Source of the DNA: Desulfacinum hydrothermale DSM 13146 | GTDB taxonomy: Bacteria; Desulfobacterota; Syntrophobacteria; Syntrophobacterales; DSM-9756 | Reading direction: 5' to 3' | Length of the DNA: 64,000 nt | Assembly: GCF_900176285.1 (NCBI RefSeq) | Contig: NZ_FWXF01000006.1 | Coordinates: 1 to 64,000 of the forward strand | Part shown: positions 1 to 8,720 of the stretch, in pieces | Layout: every line of letters begins with the position of its first letter | How positions within the stretch are numbered: the first letter of the stretch is position 1 | Translations under genes and position numbers: made by a program | Notes under the pieces: model-generated | Databases searched by the model: none | The model's input: only the letters and a program-made list of their open reading frames with translations | What the model was told of the DNA's origin: nothing

Positions 1-290
1 AAGTTTCCGGGCTCCCCGCTCACCGCTTCCACTTCGCTCAACGTCAACAACTCGATGTTCAGATGCCGGCCGACCTCGACCAGTTTGGGCGAGATGATTC
101 ACATGGCGCAGTCGTTGGTGGGAAAGGTCTTGTCCAGCTGGGCCATGGCCCCGCCGATGGACGGCTCTTTTTCCACCAGATAGACGTAATAGCCCATCTC
201 CGCCAGATCCAGCGCCGACTGCATCCCCGCAATCCCGCCACCCGCCACCAGGACCGATCCGACGGGATTTCTGCTATCGTTTGAATGCAT
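1..290 (-). CDS. hdrA: HdrA, heterodisulfide reductase subunit A, N-terminal part, probable selenoprotein
   Basis: This is the N-terminus of the FAD/iron-sulfur subunit of heterodisulfide reductase-like complexes, which in anaerobes move and bifurcate electrons between ferredoxin and disulfide-type or quinone-linked partners. The start is ATG at 290 with GGGAG seven bases upstream. A dinucleotide-binding fold begins at once ([12 protein letters not shown], about residues 14-25), followed by the family motif TNDCAM. The codon after DCAM is TGA (99-101). The frame stays open beyond it to the window edge and reads [19 protein letters not shown], which is the normal continuation of HdrA. In homologues that position is cysteine or selenocysteine, so the TGA is best read as selenocysteine and not as a stop. 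The gene runs off the left edge, so the Fe-S motifs cannot be seen. A conventional caller would split or truncate it. Confidence 0.88.
66..101 (-). promoter_or_regulatory. In-frame UGA (Sec codon) with candidate bacterial SECIS hairpin
   Basis: On the minus strand the TGA at 99-101 is followed 15 nt later by CTGGTC (78-83), a six-base loop GAGGTC (72-77) and GGCCGG (66-71). The arms form six pairs, two of them G-U. The loop opens with G, and its distance from the UGA (about 22 nt) falls in the range known for bacterial SECIS elements read by SelB. The hairpin lies inside the coding sequence, as is normal for bacterial SECIS. Seen: the codon, the frame and the pairing. Inferred: the function. 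No selA, selB, selC or selD gene lies in the window to confirm it. Confidence 0.6.
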
Positions 291-436
291 GACGATTCTC
301 CCTGCTCACCTCATGTTCAATGGGATGTGCCAATATGTGCATCTCGGTACAAGTCCAGCCACAAAAAAACCCGACTTCCACGGGAATCCGACGGCACGAC
401 GGTCAAATTTTCCGCACTCCCCTTGTTCGCCTCCGG

Positions 437-466
437 TTTATAAAGTACCTGGGACTCGGGAGTCAA
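437..466 (-). promoter_or_regulatory. Probable sigma-70 promoter for hdrA
   Basis: Read on the minus strand: TTGACT (461-466), an 18-nt spacer, then TATAAA (437-442). Each box matches five of six consensus bases. Transcription would start near 430, leaving a leader of about 140 nt before the hdrA start at 290. No terminator lies between. Confidence 0.55.
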
Positions 467-590
467 GGCAGAGCGCACCCCGATGCGATCTCCGAAGGGC
501 TGCGGGAAAACCACTGGGTCCAAGCGGAATCATTCCGGCCCCTTATGACTCTTGTCTCGCGGATCGCCTGGCACAAGCAATCCCCTCAAG

Positions 591-747
591 GGGCTGTGTG
601 AGAATTCAAAGAGCACCAAAGGGTCCGGTGAAATTTCAACCAGTTAGAAACCTCCCGAAAGGCTGAAGGCCCCTTGTCAGACAGCTTCCTGGGTGCCCAT
701 CACTCCCCCACCAAGGACGGGGAACCTGGGGGTTCTCGGACAAACTC
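591..747. repeat. Dispersed repeat R1, copy A (rearranged), in the hdrA/solute-binding gene spacer
   Basis: The 554-bp spacer 291-844 holds no gene. Apart from the two promoters, its recognisable content is this repeat. Positions 591-686 match one half of the R1 unit at 8602-8697 (shared features: an AATTCAAA box, GGTCCGGTG-like and ATTTCAAC boxes, and a terminal TTGTCAGACAG). Positions 690-747 match the other half in the opposite orientation (GGTTCTCGGACAA, compare GCGTTCTCGGACAA at 23285). The central palindrome is missing, so this is a rearranged or decayed copy. Confidence 0.55.
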
Positions 748-755
748 CTCAAGTG

Positions 756-783
756 TTGCGCCTCTCTAGACGATAGGTATAAA
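756..783 (+). promoter_or_regulatory. Possible sigma-70 promoter for the solute-binding/kinase pair
   Basis: TATAAA (778-783) is a good -10 box. The -35 candidate TTGCGC (756-761) is weak, with a 16-nt spacer. Transcription would start near 790, about 55 nt before the TTG start at 845. It lies just past repeat copy A. Confidence 0.35.
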
Positions 784-844
784 GAAGTGTGAGCAGGAAG
801 GTTGTGCAAAGTTCTTCCACCAGGCGCGACGAAAGGGGAAATGA

Positions 845-1990
845 TTGCGGTTCATGGGCCGGGCTGCGGTGCTCACGAAAGTCCTGATGGCGGTACTTTT
901 GCTTTTGGTTTCGGCATGTGGACAAGAACCCATAAGGATCGGCGTCTCGGGACAGCTGAGCGGAGTCTATTCGGACTTTGCCGTCCAAGGGCGCAACGGT
1001 GCGCGCCTGGCCGTTGAAGAGATCAACGCCAGGGGGGGTATCGGCGGACATCGGCTGGAGCTCGTGACCGCCGACGACGGCGGAACGCCGCAGGGCGCCG
1101 TGGAGGCGGACCGCCGGCTCATGGGCCGGGGGGTCGTGGCCATCATCGGCCACATGACCAGTGACCGGTGCCTTGCCGCCTTGGCCAATCTTCAGGGGGT
1201 AGGGGTCCCCATGATCTCCCCCACCGCCTCCTCCCCGCAACTCAGCGGCAAGCGGGACCTCTTTTTTCGCGTGCAGCCCTCCATCGAAAAGGTCCCCCAG
1301 ATGCTGGCGCACACTTTGGCCGAACATCGTCCCTTTGCCAAAGTGTGCACCGTTCGTGATCGCAGGGAAGCAAACTATACGGGTCCTTGGGAGGAGGCGT
1401 TCGCCCGAGCCTACCGGTCCTCAGGGGGGTCTTTTCTGTGCCGCCTCACCTATTCTCGATTGGACCAATCGAACATGGAAAGGATTTCCGAGAGCCTGAG
1501 CTCGTCCCGCCCCGATGCGGTGGTCCTGGTGAGCAGCGCCCAGGACGCCGCCCGATTGGCCGGCCTCGTCCTGCGTTGTTGTCCGAACACACTGATCTAC
1601 GCCGCCAGTTGGGCCCAGACGGACGACCTCCTGACCCACAGGAAAGAAGGCGTGGAACAGATCCGCATCGCCACGGATATCCTTCCCCTGGATGCCAGCG
1701 ACGCCCTGCGCCGGTTCGCGTGGAACTATCGAAAGCGTTACGGCGTTCCGCCCTCCTTCGCCGCCGTTCGAAGCTACGAAGCCGTGCGTCTGCTGGCCGC
1801 CGCGCTCTCTCGGGTGGGAAACGCCTTGGATCGCCTCCCCCAAACCCTGACCCGCCTGGGCCCCGTCCCCGGCCTCTATGGCCCCATTGAGCTGGATTCC
1901 TTCGGGGACGCCGTGGGCACCCTCTACGTGGTGGGCGTACGCTCGGGGAAATTCGTGGTGCTGGAGCAACTCGGGAGAAAAGAGTCTTGA
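845..1990 (+). CDS. Lipoprotein periplasmic solute-binding protein, branched-chain amino acid (LivJ) type
   Basis: This is a type I periplasmic binding protein of the Leu/Ile/Val receptor family, 381 residues. The N-terminus has a hydrophobic stretch ending in the lipobox LVSAC (Cys25), so it should be lipid-anchored in the cell envelope. The mature part opens with the family's IRIGVSGQLSG strand and has IIGHMTSDRCLAA and MISPTASSPQLS, typical of the ligand cleft. TTG at 845 is the preferred start because AAAGGGG lies six bases upstream; an ATG at 854 is the alternative. No ABC permease or ATPase gene is near. Its stop overlaps the start of the sensor kinase (TTGA), so it probably presents a ligand to that kinase and does not feed a transporter. 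The ligand is unknown. Confidence 0.85.
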   Translation: MRFMGRAAVLTKVLMAVLLLLVSACGQEPIRIGVSGQLSGVYSDFAVQGRNGARLAVEEINARGGIGGHRLELVTADDGGTPQGAVEADRRLMGRGVVAIIGHMTSDRCLAALANLQGVGVPMISPTASSPQLSGKRDLFFRVQPSIEKVPQMLAHTLAEHRPFAKVCTVRDRREANYTGPWEEAFARAYRSSGGSFLCRLTYSRLDQSNMERISESLSSSRPDAVVLVSSAQDAARLAGLVLRCCPNTLIYAASWAQTDDLLTHRKEGVEQIRIATDILPLDASDALRRFAWNYRKRYGVPPSFAAVRSYEAVRLLAAALSRVGNALDRLPQTLTRLGPVPGLYGPIELDSFGDAVGTLYVVGVRSGKFVVLEQLGRKES

Positions 1991-4900
1991 AGCAGTATCC
2001 TCCACTAAGGACCGTGGTTCATCGTTTCTTTGTCACACGTCTGGTCATTCCGGTCGTGGTGTTCGCCTTTTTTGCCTCCCTGGCGGGTGTTGCCTTGAGA
2101 ACCCAACAGATCTACCAGGCCCATCATCGGTTCGCCAAAGGCATGGACCACGCCCTCAGTTTCTGGATGTCTCAGGCGCACCGGACTTTGCGGGAGCTGG
2201 CCTGGATGCGGGAAGATTCTTCAACGGAGCCGACGATCCAGGAAATGAGCGCCAGGGATTTTTACCGGATCGTCTTCACCAAGGCCGGGAACCTGGCCGC
2301 CCCCTACCCCGTGGAGGAGGCCACGGCCCAGGAAGTCCTGAAGATCCCCTTGTCTCTCTTTCCAGATAGGTACGAATGGCCGGCCGTCTCCGTTCCCTAT
2401 TACAGCAGGGAACACGAAGCCCTCACCGTGGGCGTGCTGGTCCGCGCCGATCATTGGGTGGCCTTCGGCGAGCTGAAGCTGGACCTCTTCTACCGGCTCA
2501 TCTCCGGCTTTCTTCGCCAAGAGCCTGGCAAGCAGGTGATCATCACCGACCGCTACGGCAACGTGATCTATCACCCCCATGAGCGCCGGATTCGAGAAAG
2601 GGAGAACCTGGCCCATGAGCCACTCATCCAAAAGGCCCTCCGGCATGCCCAACCCATGGAACTCCTTGGAAAGCTTGACGGATCCTGGGTTTTTGCCAAC
2701 AGCTGGCGCGTGGACCCGTGGGGCTGGGTGATCTTCGTCGTTCAGCCCTTGGTCCCCGCTGTAGCGCCCGTGGTGGCCATGAGCGTCACGGCGACCGCCT
2801 TGATTCTTTTGATGGCGGCCCTGCTTACGTGGCGATTCCGGGTCGGCCTGCAGGCCGCTGTGATTGAACCGATCACCTCCTTCGGCAAGACCGTGGATGC
2901 TTTGACCATGGGCCGGCCGGATCGCAGCCCCCCCGAGGAATCCGGCCCCCCGACTTTTCTCGAGCTTGCAAGGCTCCGGGAGCAATTCCGAACGATGAGC
3001 GAAACACTGCGCACTCGGGAAGAGACCCTTCGGGCCCAAAGGCGAGAGCTGGACCGCATCCTGGATTCCATCAGCAACGGGGTGATCGTGACAGACACCC
3101 AGGGCAGGATCCTTCGAATGAACACGGCCGCCCAGGACCTGACCGGCTGCAACAGGCTTCAGTGTCTGGGCAAAACGGTGGAGCGCATCTTCTCCAGGGT
3201 CCATCCTCAGGAACGGATGGCCTTGACGGATGCCATGGACCAGGTTCTTTCCACCGGGCGGGTATCGCGCCTGAGTCGCCCCCTTCAGATCGAGAATCCG
3301 GAAGGCGGCCTCTACTCTTTGGCGGTTCGTGCCGCTCCCCTTCGCGACGAAGCCGGAAACGTCTTGGGTATCGTCACGGTGTTTTCCGACGTGACGGAGT
3401 TGGAGGAAAGCCGCCGGGATTTGGCCGAAAGTGAAGAGAAGTTTCGGACCTTGGCCCAGATGAGCCCCGTGGCGGTGCTCTTGTACCAGGACGACAAGTG
3501 GGTTTACGCCAATCCCGTATCGGAGGCCATCACAGGATACAAGGCAGAAGAATTGATGGGGCAGAACTTTTGGGACGTGGTGCATCCCGACTTCCAGGAC
3601 GTCGTTCGCCGGCGCGGGCGCAGGCGCCAACTAGGCCGGAACGACGCTCCCAACTACGAGCTGAAGATCGTCACCAAAACGGGAGAGGAAAAGTGGTGCT
3701 ATCTCCGGGGCGGGACCACTTCGTTCCGGGGCCGCCCGGCAGGCATCATCGCCGTCATGGACATCACGGAGCTCAAGGAAGCCCAGCAGGCCCTGGCGGA
3801 AAGCGAGCGAAAATACCGCGAGATCCTGGACAGCATGGAAGACGCCTACATGGAACTGGATCAGCGGGGCGTCGCCACCTTTTATAACCCGGCCTTGTTG
3901 CGCCTGTTGGAGTGCAAACCGGAAGATCTCCGAAACAAGACCTATGATGATTTTGCGGACCCCAGCAACGCCCGAAAGATGGAGCAATTCTTCAAGGACG
4001 TGGCGCGTCAAGGAAGAACCCGCTCGCTCCAAGACTTCTTGATCCGAGATACCAAGGGGCACCAGAAGATCGTCGAGGTCTCCGCCGGCGTACGCCGCGA
4101 CGACCAGGGCCGGATCCTGGGCCTGCGGGTCCTGGCCCGGGACGTGACCGAAAAGACCCGTGCGGAAGAAAAGAGCCGTTCCCTGGAAAAGATGCTCATC
4201 CAGGCGCAAAAGATGGAATCCCTGGGCACCCTGGCCAGCGGAGTGGCCCATGAGTTCAACAATCTGCTCCAGGCCATGAGCGGGTACCTGGAGCTGATCA
4301 TCAAGACCACCCCGTCGGAAGATCCCCGCAGGAAGTGGGTGGATCGCGTCCACGAGGCCACCCAAAAGGCGGGAGATCTGGTCAAGCGGCTCTTGGCCTT
4401 CGCGCGTCCCAACGAGCCGCATCTGGAACCCGTCCGCATGCACCGCGTTATCGAAGAAACCCTGCTCATCCTGGAACGCAGCATCCCGCGTATGATCGAG
4501 CTGCGCAAGGAACTGGACCCGAACGTGCTGCCCATCCTGGCCGACAGGCTCCAACTGGAGCAGGTCATCATCAACCTGGTGGCCAACAGCCGGGACGCCA
4601 TGCCGCCGGAAAAGCCGGGCGCCATCACGATCCGCACCCAAGAGATCTCCGGAAAAGATGGAACCCCCTGGGTTCAGATCTCCGTCTCGGACACGGGTGC
4701 GGGGATTCCCCGGGAGATTCAAGACCGCATCTTCGATCCTTTCTTCACCACCAAGGAACCCGGCAAGGGAACAGGGCTGGGCCTCAGCACGGTCTATGGC
4801 ATCATCCGCGGCCATGGGGGCACGATCCAGTACACCAGCACCCCAGGGGAAGGGACCACCTTCACCATTCGGCTGCCCGGGCGCCGGCTGCCGCTTCAGG

Positions 4901-5319
4901 AAGAAGCAGGGACAGGCGGGGAAGGCGAAGAGCAGCAGCCGCCCTCCGGATTCCAGCCTGATCGAGCAACCATCTTGGTGGTGGACGATGAGGAACCCCT
5001 TCTGGATTTTGTTCAAGCCGGCCTGGAAATGGAAAACTACCAGGTGCTGACGGCTACCTCCGGAGAAAAGGCGCTGGAGATCCTCAGCCGAAGCAACGGG
5101 GCGATCCAGTGGGTTCTACTCGATCTCAATATGCCCGGCATGGGTGGGCGGCGGTGCTTGGAGGAGATCCGGACCCGCTACCCCCACATCAAGATCCTTG
5201 TGGCCAGCGGCTATTCCGTCCACAGCCTGGACGAACCATTGGAAAGGTACGGGGTGAGAGCGTTTTTGCAAAAGCCGTATCGTTTTGCGGAACTTCTGGC
5301 GGCCCTCCAACGGTCGTGA
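1987..5319 (+). CDS. Hybrid sensor histidine kinase (extracytoplasmic sensor, three PAS, HisKA, HATPase, receiver)
   Basis: A 1110-residue membrane-bound hybrid kinase. TM1 is at about residues 16-36, then a periplasmic Cache-like domain to about 255, and TM2 at about 255-282. Three PAS domains follow (about 352-465, 480-600, 605-730). The phospho-acceptor His755 lies in GVAHEFNNLLQ. An N-box (IINLVANSRDAM, about 860), DTGAGIP and [12 protein letters not shown]-binding motifs follow, then a C-terminal receiver (about 994-1108) with Asp1046 in LDLNMPG and a KPY lysine motif. TTG is the start, overlapping the upstream stop as TTGA, which implies translational coupling to the lipoprotein. The ending in a receiver without an output domain suggests phosphotransfer to an unlinked partner. 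The signal is probably the ligand bound by the upstream protein (inference). Confidence 0.9.
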   Translation: MKQYPPLRTVVHRFFVTRLVIPVVVFAFFASLAGVALRTQQIYQAHHRFAKGMDHALSFWMSQAHRTLRELAWMREDSSTEPTIQEMSARDFYRIVFTKAGNLAAPYPVEEATAQEVLKIPLSLFPDRYEWPAVSVPYYSREHEALTVGVLVRADHWVAFGELKLDLFYRLISGFLRQEPGKQVIITDRYGNVIYHPHERRIRERENLAHEPLIQKALRHAQPMELLGKLDGSWVFANSWRVDPWGWVIFVVQPLVPAVAPVVAMSVTATALILLMAALLTWRFRVGLQAAVIEPITSFGKTVDALTMGRPDRSPPEESGPPTFLELARLREQFRTMSETLRTREETLRAQRRELDRILDSISNGVIVTDTQGRILRMNTAAQDLTGCNRLQCLGKTVERIFSRVHPQERMALTDAMDQVLSTGRVSRLSRPLQIENPEGGLYSLAVRAAPLRDEAGNVLGIVTVFSDVTELEESRRDLAESEEKFRTLAQMSPVAVLLYQDDKWVYANPVSEAITGYKAEELMGQNFWDVVHPDFQDVVRRRGRRRQLGRNDAPNYELKIVTKTGEEKWCYLRGGTTSFRGRPAGIIAVMDITELKEAQQALAESERKYREILDSMEDAYMELDQRGVATFYNPALLRLLECKPEDLRNKTYDDFADPSNARKMEQFFKDVARQGRTRSLQDFLIRDTKGHQKIVEVSAGVRRDDQGRILGLRVLARDVTEKTRAEEKSRSLEKMLIQAQKMESLGTLASGVAHEFNNLLQAMSGYLELIIKTTPSEDPRRKWVDRVHEATQKAGDLVKRLLAFARPNEPHLEPVRMHRVIEETLLILERSIPRMIELRKELDPNVLPILADRLQLEQVIINLVANSRDAMPPEKPGAITIRTQEISGKDGTPWVQISVSDTGAGIPREIQDRIFDPFFTTKEPGKGTGLGLSTVYGIIRGHGGTIQYTSTPGEGTTFTIRLPGRRLPLQEEAGTGGEGEEQQPPSGFQPDRATILVVDDEEPLLDFVQAGLEMENYQVLTATSGEKALEILSRSNGAIQWVLLDLNMPGMGGRRCLEEIRTRYPHIKILVASGYSVHSLDEPLERYGVRAFLQKPYRFAELLAALQRS

Positions 5320-5397
5320 TGCCGCCGGCCCATGGTTGCCCTTGACATTGAAGCCAAGCTGAGGCACCTGTGCCTGGAATCGCCGGTACCCATGGAA

Positions 5398-5425
5398 GGG
5401 GGTGGAAAACCCCCATTTCATTTTT
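5398..5425 (+). terminator. Intrinsic terminator-like hairpin before transketolase
   Basis: GGGGGT (5398-5403), a five-base loop and ACCCCC (5409-5414) are followed by a T-rich run ending in TTTTT at 5425. It sits 79 bases after the kinase stop and immediately before the transketolase Shine-Dalgarno (AAAGGAG, 5428-5434). It could therefore end the kinase transcript or attenuate read-through into tkt. Confidence 0.55.
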
Positions 5426-5441
5426 CCAAAGGAGCCTTTCA

Positions 5442-7427
5442 ATGAACGGACCCGCACCCACATTGGACGAACGCTGCATCACGACCATCCGCCTGCTTGC
5501 CGTGGACATGGTGGAACAGGCCAAATCAGGCCACCCCGGCCTGCCGCTGGGCGCCGCGCCCATGGCATACGCCCTGTGGAGCCGACATCTTCGCCACAAC
5601 CCGGCCGATCCCGCCTGGCCCAACCGCGATCGGTTCATTCTTTCCGCCGGTCACGGATCGGCCCTGTTGTACGCCTTGCTCCATCTGACGGGCTACGACC
5701 TGTCTTTGGACGAATTGAAAAATTTCCGCCAGTGGGGAAGTAAAACGCCGGGCCATCCCGAATTCGGCCTCACCCCGGGAGTGGAATGTACCACCGGCCC
5801 CTTGGGGCAGGGATTCGCCATGGGGGTGGGCATGGCCATCGCCGAAAGGTGGCTGGCCGCTCGATTCAACCGCCCCGATTTTCCCGTGATCGATCATTAC
5901 ACCTATGCGCTCGTTTCCGACGGCGACCTGATGGAAGGGGTGGCCTGCGAAGCGGCTTCCCTGGCCGGGCATCTCAAGCTGGGAAAACTCATCTACCTCT
6001 ACGACGACAACCGCATCACCATCGAGGGAAACACCTCCCTGGCCTTCACCGAAGACGTGGCCAAGCGCTTCGAATCCTACGGATGGCACATCCAGCGAGT
6101 GGAAGACGGAAACGACGTGGAGGCCGTCAGCCGGGCCATTGAAAACGCGCAGGCGGAGACCCAGCGGCCTTCGCTCATCCTCGTGCGAACGGTGATCGGC
6201 TACGGCAGTCCCAAGCAGGACAGCCCCTCCTGTCACGGTGAGCCCCTGGGCCCCGACGCCACCCGAGAGACCAAGGCGTGCTTCGGCTGGCCGGCCGACG
6301 CCGCCTTCCACGTTCCCGACGACGTCCGCCAGTCCATGGGCCGAGCCGTGGAGGCGGGCAAGAGAGAACAGGAAGCGTGGCACAAGCTCCTGGAAGGCTA
6401 CCGACAGGCTTACCCCCAGGAGGCCGCCCTCCTGGATGCTTATCTCAGCGGCACCCTCCCCAGCGGCTGGACGGACGCGTTGCCGGATTTCGACCCGGCG
6501 GAAGGCGCCTTGGCCACCCGAGCCGCATCCGGCAAGGTATTGAACGCCCTGGCCCCGGTGGTCACCAATCTCATGGGAGGATCCGCCGATCTTGCCCCAT
6601 CCAACAAGACCATGATCGCTGACGGCGGGGATCGCAACCTGCACTTCGGTGTGCGCGAACACGCCATGGGCGCCATTCTCAACGGCATGGCGCTGCACGG
6701 CGGAGTGCGCCCCTACGGCGGGACGTTTCTGGTTTTCGCCGATTACATGAGGCCGGCCATCCGCCTGGCGGCCCTCATGGGCACCCGGGTGATCTACATC
6801 TTCACCCACGACAGCATCGGCGTGGGAGAAGACGGGCCCACCCATCAGCCCATCGAACAACTGGCTTCGCTGCGGGTCATCCCCAACCTCACCGTCCTGC
6901 GCCCGGCGGACGCCAAGGAAACGGCGGCCGCGTGGAAAAGGGCCCTGGAAAGTGACGGGCCCGTGGCCCTGGCCCTCACACGCCAGAAAGTCCCCGTTTT
7001 GAGCGCCCCCATGGACCGGATCCAACAAGGCGTTGAAAAGGGCGCCTACGTGGTGGCGGAAAGCGACAGCGCCCCCCGACTGATCCTCATGGCCACCGGT
7101 TCGGAAGTGCACCTGGCGCTGGCCGCCCGAGAGATCCTGGAAACGGAGAAGGGCGTTCCCACCCGGGTCGTCTCCATGCCAAGCTGGGAGCTTTTCGCCG
7201 CCCAGCCCCAAGCCTACCGCGACAGTGTGTTGCCGCCGCAGATTCGAGCCCGGGTGGCCGTGGAAGCCGGCACCTCCCTGGGATGGCACCAGTGGGTGGG
7301 GGATGCCGGGGCGGTCATGGGGATCGACCGGTTCGGTGCCAGTGCCCCCGGCGGCGAGGTGATGAACCGCTTGGGATTGACCGTGGAGAACGTGGTGGAT
7401 ACGGCACTGCGCGTGCTGAACGCCTGA
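5442..7427 (+). CDS. tkt: Transketolase
   Basis: A thiamine-diphosphate enzyme moving two-carbon ketol units between sugar phosphates in the non-oxidative pentose phosphate pathway. At 661 residues it is full family length. Visible family motifs: [12 protein letters not shown] near the N-terminus, [15 protein letters not shown], the GPLGQG loop, the diphosphate-binding region SDGDLMEG and [10 protein letters not shown]. Further on are the pyrimidine-domain glutamate region [30 protein letters not shown], and a C-terminal transketolase domain. ATG at 5442 was chosen because AAAGGAG stands seven bases upstream; the frame is open further upstream without a ribosome site. The pentose-phosphate partner rpe lies far away at 54556-55227 on the other strand, so the two are not co-transcribed. 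Confidence 0.96.
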   Translation: MNGPAPTLDERCITTIRLLAVDMVEQAKSGHPGLPLGAAPMAYALWSRHLRHNPADPAWPNRDRFILSAGHGSALLYALLHLTGYDLSLDELKNFRQWGSKTPGHPEFGLTPGVECTTGPLGQGFAMGVGMAIAERWLAARFNRPDFPVIDHYTYALVSDGDLMEGVACEAASLAGHLKLGKLIYLYDDNRITIEGNTSLAFTEDVAKRFESYGWHIQRVEDGNDVEAVSRAIENAQAETQRPSLILVRTVIGYGSPKQDSPSCHGEPLGPDATRETKACFGWPADAAFHVPDDVRQSMGRAVEAGKREQEAWHKLLEGYRQAYPQEAALLDAYLSGTLPSGWTDALPDFDPAEGALATRAASGKVLNALAPVVTNLMGGSADLAPSNKTMIADGGDRNLHFGVREHAMGAILNGMALHGGVRPYGGTFLVFADYMRPAIRLAALMGTRVIYIFTHDSIGVGEDGPTHQPIEQLASLRVIPNLTVLRPADAKETAAAWKRALESDGPVALALTRQKVPVLSAPMDRIQQGVEKGAYVVAESDSAPRLILMATGSEVHLALAAREILETEKGVPTRVVSMPSWELFAAQPQAYRDSVLPPQIRARVAVEAGTSLGWHQWVGDAGAVMGIDRFGASAPGGEVMNRLGLTVENVVDTALRVLNA

Positions 7428-7444
7428 CCTTGCCCCCCTCGAGC

Positions 7445-7493
7445 GGCGGCGGGCCCGTGGCCCCGCCGCCCTCCCCACGCACAAGGTTTTTTT
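7445..7493 (+). terminator. Possible terminator after transketolase
   Basis: GGCGGCGGG (7445-7453) pairs with CCCGCCGCC (7462-7470). A TTTTTTT run follows only 16 bases after the stem (7487-7493), so the geometry is not ideal. The site lies between tkt and the DUF3047 gene and could separate them partly. Confidence 0.35.
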
Positions 7494-7508
7494 CAGCTCG
7501 CTGATAGG

Positions 7509-8294
7509 GTGCACCTGATGACCGTTTCCGGAACCCGCCGTGGAATCAGGCCCCGATGGGGCCTTTTTTTCGCAGCAGTGGTACTCTCTTGGGCGCTCAT
7601 GGCCCTTCCTGCCCGGAGCGCCCGCCCCGTTACGGAAACGAGGGCCTTCCGGGAAACCTTCCAGACCCTGGCCCAGTGGGAACCCCTCTTCTTTCCCAAG
7701 ATCAAACAACACACCCGCTACCGCATCGAAGACGAAGGCGGAAACCGCGTTCTGCGGGCGGACGCCCACGCTTCGGCCTCCGCCCTGGTGCATCAAAAGG
7801 TCTTTTCCGTCCGCGATTTTCCATGGATCCGGTGGCGGTGGAAGATCCAAAAGGTCCTGGCCCGCGGAAACGCCGCCTCCAAGGCCGGAGACGACTACCC
7901 GATCCGGATCTACGTGATCTTCCACTACGATCCCCGCCAAGCCAGCTTCGGTCAGAGGATCAAGTACGGAGCGGCCAAGGCCCTCTACGGGCGCTACCCC
8001 CCGCACAGCACCCTGAACTACATTTGGGCCAACCGGAGACATTCGTCCCGGGTCCTGCCCAACACGTACACCGATCGCGCCATGATGTTCCTCCTGGAAC
8101 ACGGCAACGCCAAGGCTGGCACCTGGGTGACGGAAGAAAGGAACATCCTGGACGATTATCGAAAGGCTTTCGGAGAGGATCCGCCGGATACGGCTTCGGT
8201 GGCCGTCATGGCCGATACCGATAACACGGGGGAGACGGCCGTGGCGTGGGTGGACGATCTGGTGGTGTTTCGAAAGGACCCAGACGCAAACTAG
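7509..8294 (+). CDS. DUF3047 domain protein, exported
   Basis: A 261-residue protein of the DUF3047 family, whose biochemical role is not known. The N-terminus has a positively charged stretch and a hydrophobic segment (about residues 19-34) ending in LPARSARP, which resembles a cleavable signal peptide. The conserved body carries the family patterns SALVHQKVFSVRDFPWIRWRWK, split by charged residues, PIRIYVIFHYDP, LNYIWANR, and a C-terminal ADTDNTGETAVAWVDDL that looks like an acidic, possibly metal-binding loop. The start is GTG at 7509 or ATG at 7518; neither has a strong ribosome site. It follows transketolase by 81 bases with a possible terminator between, so operon membership is doubtful. 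Confidence 0.75.
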   Translation: MHLMTVSGTRRGIRPRWGLFFAAVVLSWALMALPARSARPVTETRAFRETFQTLAQWEPLFFPKIKQHTRYRIEDEGGNRVLRADAHASASALVHQKVFSVRDFPWIRWRWKIQKVLARGNAASKAGDDYPIRIYVIFHYDPRQASFGQRIKYGAAKALYGRYPPHSTLNYIWANRRHSSRVLPNTYTDRAMMFLLEHGNAKAGTWVTEERNILDDYRKAFGEDPPDTASVAVMADTDNTGETAVAWVDDLVVFRKDPDAN

Positions 8295-8484
8295 GGGACC
8301 AACGTCCCCTGTCGGCCCAGGGTCAGTGGGCCATGCACCCGGCTTCTCTTTTGACAGCCGTAACGATTCCGGCGATGCCAAGTGCGGCCCAGGGCGTTTT
8401 CACAGACCCAGAGCCCTCATCTTTCCCACGAAAGGGCTCCCCTGGGAAAGGCCAGGCACTTTGGGAACTTTTTTCAAACTGACG

Positions 8485-8697
8485 CGTAGGAGCTTTTCCG
8501 ACAACGCCCAGGTTGCGGACGGAGGCTCGGGGCCACCAGGCGGGCCCGTGCGGTCGGCCTGGCGTTTCAGCACTAGGAGCGGGTTCTGAACCCGCCCCCA
8601 CAAGGCTGTCTAAAAATTCAAAAAACACCACGGGGCCGGTGGGATTTCAACGGGTCCGAAAGGCCCAAAAGGCCGAGAGGCCATTGTCAAACAGCCC
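8485..8697 (+). repeat. Dispersed repeat R1, copy B (near complete)
   Basis: The 426-bp spacer 8295-8720 has no gene; this repeat fills its second half. Order: AGGAGCTTTTCCGACAACGC (8488 onward), a variable GC-rich middle, TGGCGTTTCAGCA, a palindrome around GCGGGTTCTGAACCCGC (8579-8595), then GGCTGTCTAAAAATTC and ATTTCAACGGGTCC, ending in TTGTCAAACAG. The same order, inverted, occurs at 40330-40521. Nothing coding is visible. Confidence 0.7.
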
Positions 8698-8720
8698 ACT
8701 AGAAAGGAAGTGAATACGGC

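Noticed and set aside
99-101. TGA as a true stop, i.e. a truncated HdrA or pseudogene
   Set aside because: The frame and HdrA similarity continue unbroken on both sides at a position known to hold Cys or Sec, and a SECIS-like hairpin follows.
568-590. Sigma-54 promoter (TGGCAC at 569) as a target of the enhancer-binding regulator
   Set aside because: The -12 TTGC element is absent at the required spacing. Similar TGGC-starting sites near 23345 and 40321 fail in the same way.
5526-8381. A 951-codon antisense open frame across transketolase and DUF3047
   Set aside because: It crosses two well-supported genes on the other strand, is Gly/His-rich and has no domain.
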